A stretch of 64,000 bases of DNA, from contig JAIVJI010000030.1 of NCBI GenBank assembly GCA_020200135.1, positions 1-64,000 on the forward strand, written 5' to 3'. Source of the stretch: Acidobacteriota bacterium (GTDB lineage: Bacteria; Acidobacteriota; Blastocatellia; Pyrinomonadales; Pyrinomonadaceae). The translations under genes and the position numbers were made by a program. Below are positions 63,981-64,000 of the stretch, in pieces (positions within the stretch are counted from its first letter, which is position 1; every line of letters begins with the position of its first letter). The notes below the pieces were generated by a model. The model did no database searches. It saw only the letters and a program-made list of their open reading frames with translations, and was not told where the DNA came from.

Positions 63981-64000
63981 TGGTAAATAGTAAATCGTCA
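63981..64000 (-). repeat. Heptad element, family B copy 4 (cut by the window edge)
   Basis: TGGTAAATAGTAAATCGTCA immediately upstream of the PBP start codon is the right arm of a family B element in the same gene-relative position and orientation as the other copies. Confidence 0.65.

Overview
The window is a GC-rich bacterial chromosome segment. It most probably comes from Acidobacteriota, and class Blastocatellia is my best guess. The reasons are a huge secreted protein carrying the TIGR03437-type domain common in that phylum, the overall gene content, and a penicillin-binding protein/RodA/PP2C/Ser-Thr kinase/FHA cluster. This placement is inference; no rRNA gene is present.

Layout. 1-9300 (minus strand): respiratory complex I operon nuoA-B-C-D-E-F-G-H, with two non-nuo genes inside it (a Coa1/TonB-like protein and a small lipoprotein). 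9557-11646 (plus): a conserved hypothetical gene, then thiS and thiG. 11710-18180 (minus): the ~1650-residue surface protein and a Pro/Thr-rich membrane protein. 18279-20474 (minus): a bifunctional homocysteine methyltransferase/methylenetetrahydrofolate reductase preceded by a promoter, a SAM-II-like riboswitch and an intrinsic terminator. 20493-23860 (minus): mutM, a phosphohexomutase and a sugar-nucleotide pyrophosphorylase. 24092-26545 (plus): thiolase and 3-hydroxyacyl-CoA dehydrogenase. 26613-33729 (plus): a TPR protein, then yceD-rpmF-plsX-fabH-fabD-acpP-fabF. 33754-35508 (plus): etfB-etfA. 35630-38104: divergent SCO1-like gene and folD-coaE. 38105-46585 (plus): two peptide-binding lipoproteins followed by oppBCDF. 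46854-52997 (plus): a signalling locus (PocR-GAF-GGDEF, NTPase-RsbW fusion, STAS, GAF-HD-GYP). 52992-55148: a lower-GC island of small minus-strand genes separated by integron attC sites, with no integrase visible (a CALIN-like cassette array). 55405-56090: a 21-bp tandem repeat and a small conserved gene. 56360-63980 (minus): the pbpA-rodA-PP2C-kinase-FHA cluster.

Three things stand out. First, two families of 7-bp tandem repeats form ~75-123-bp inverted-arm elements. Each of the eight copies sits immediately upstream of a start codon, always in the same orientation relative to that gene. Second, five places (about 4870, 25195, 36500, 48545 and 61255) look like short internal deletions that fuse two coding sequences out of frame or remove both start codons of a divergent pair. 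They may be assembly joins or real lesions, and they affect nuoE/nuoF, the thiolase, SCO1/folD, the diguanylate cyclase and rodA. Third, there are the integron cassette cluster and the SAM-II-like riboswitch.

Functionally, the region combines energy metabolism (complex I, ETF, beta-oxidation-type enzymes), type II fatty acid synthesis, folate/methionine/thiamine/CoA cofactor genes, peptide import, c-di-GMP and partner-switch signalling, and phosphorylation-controlled peptidoglycan synthesis.
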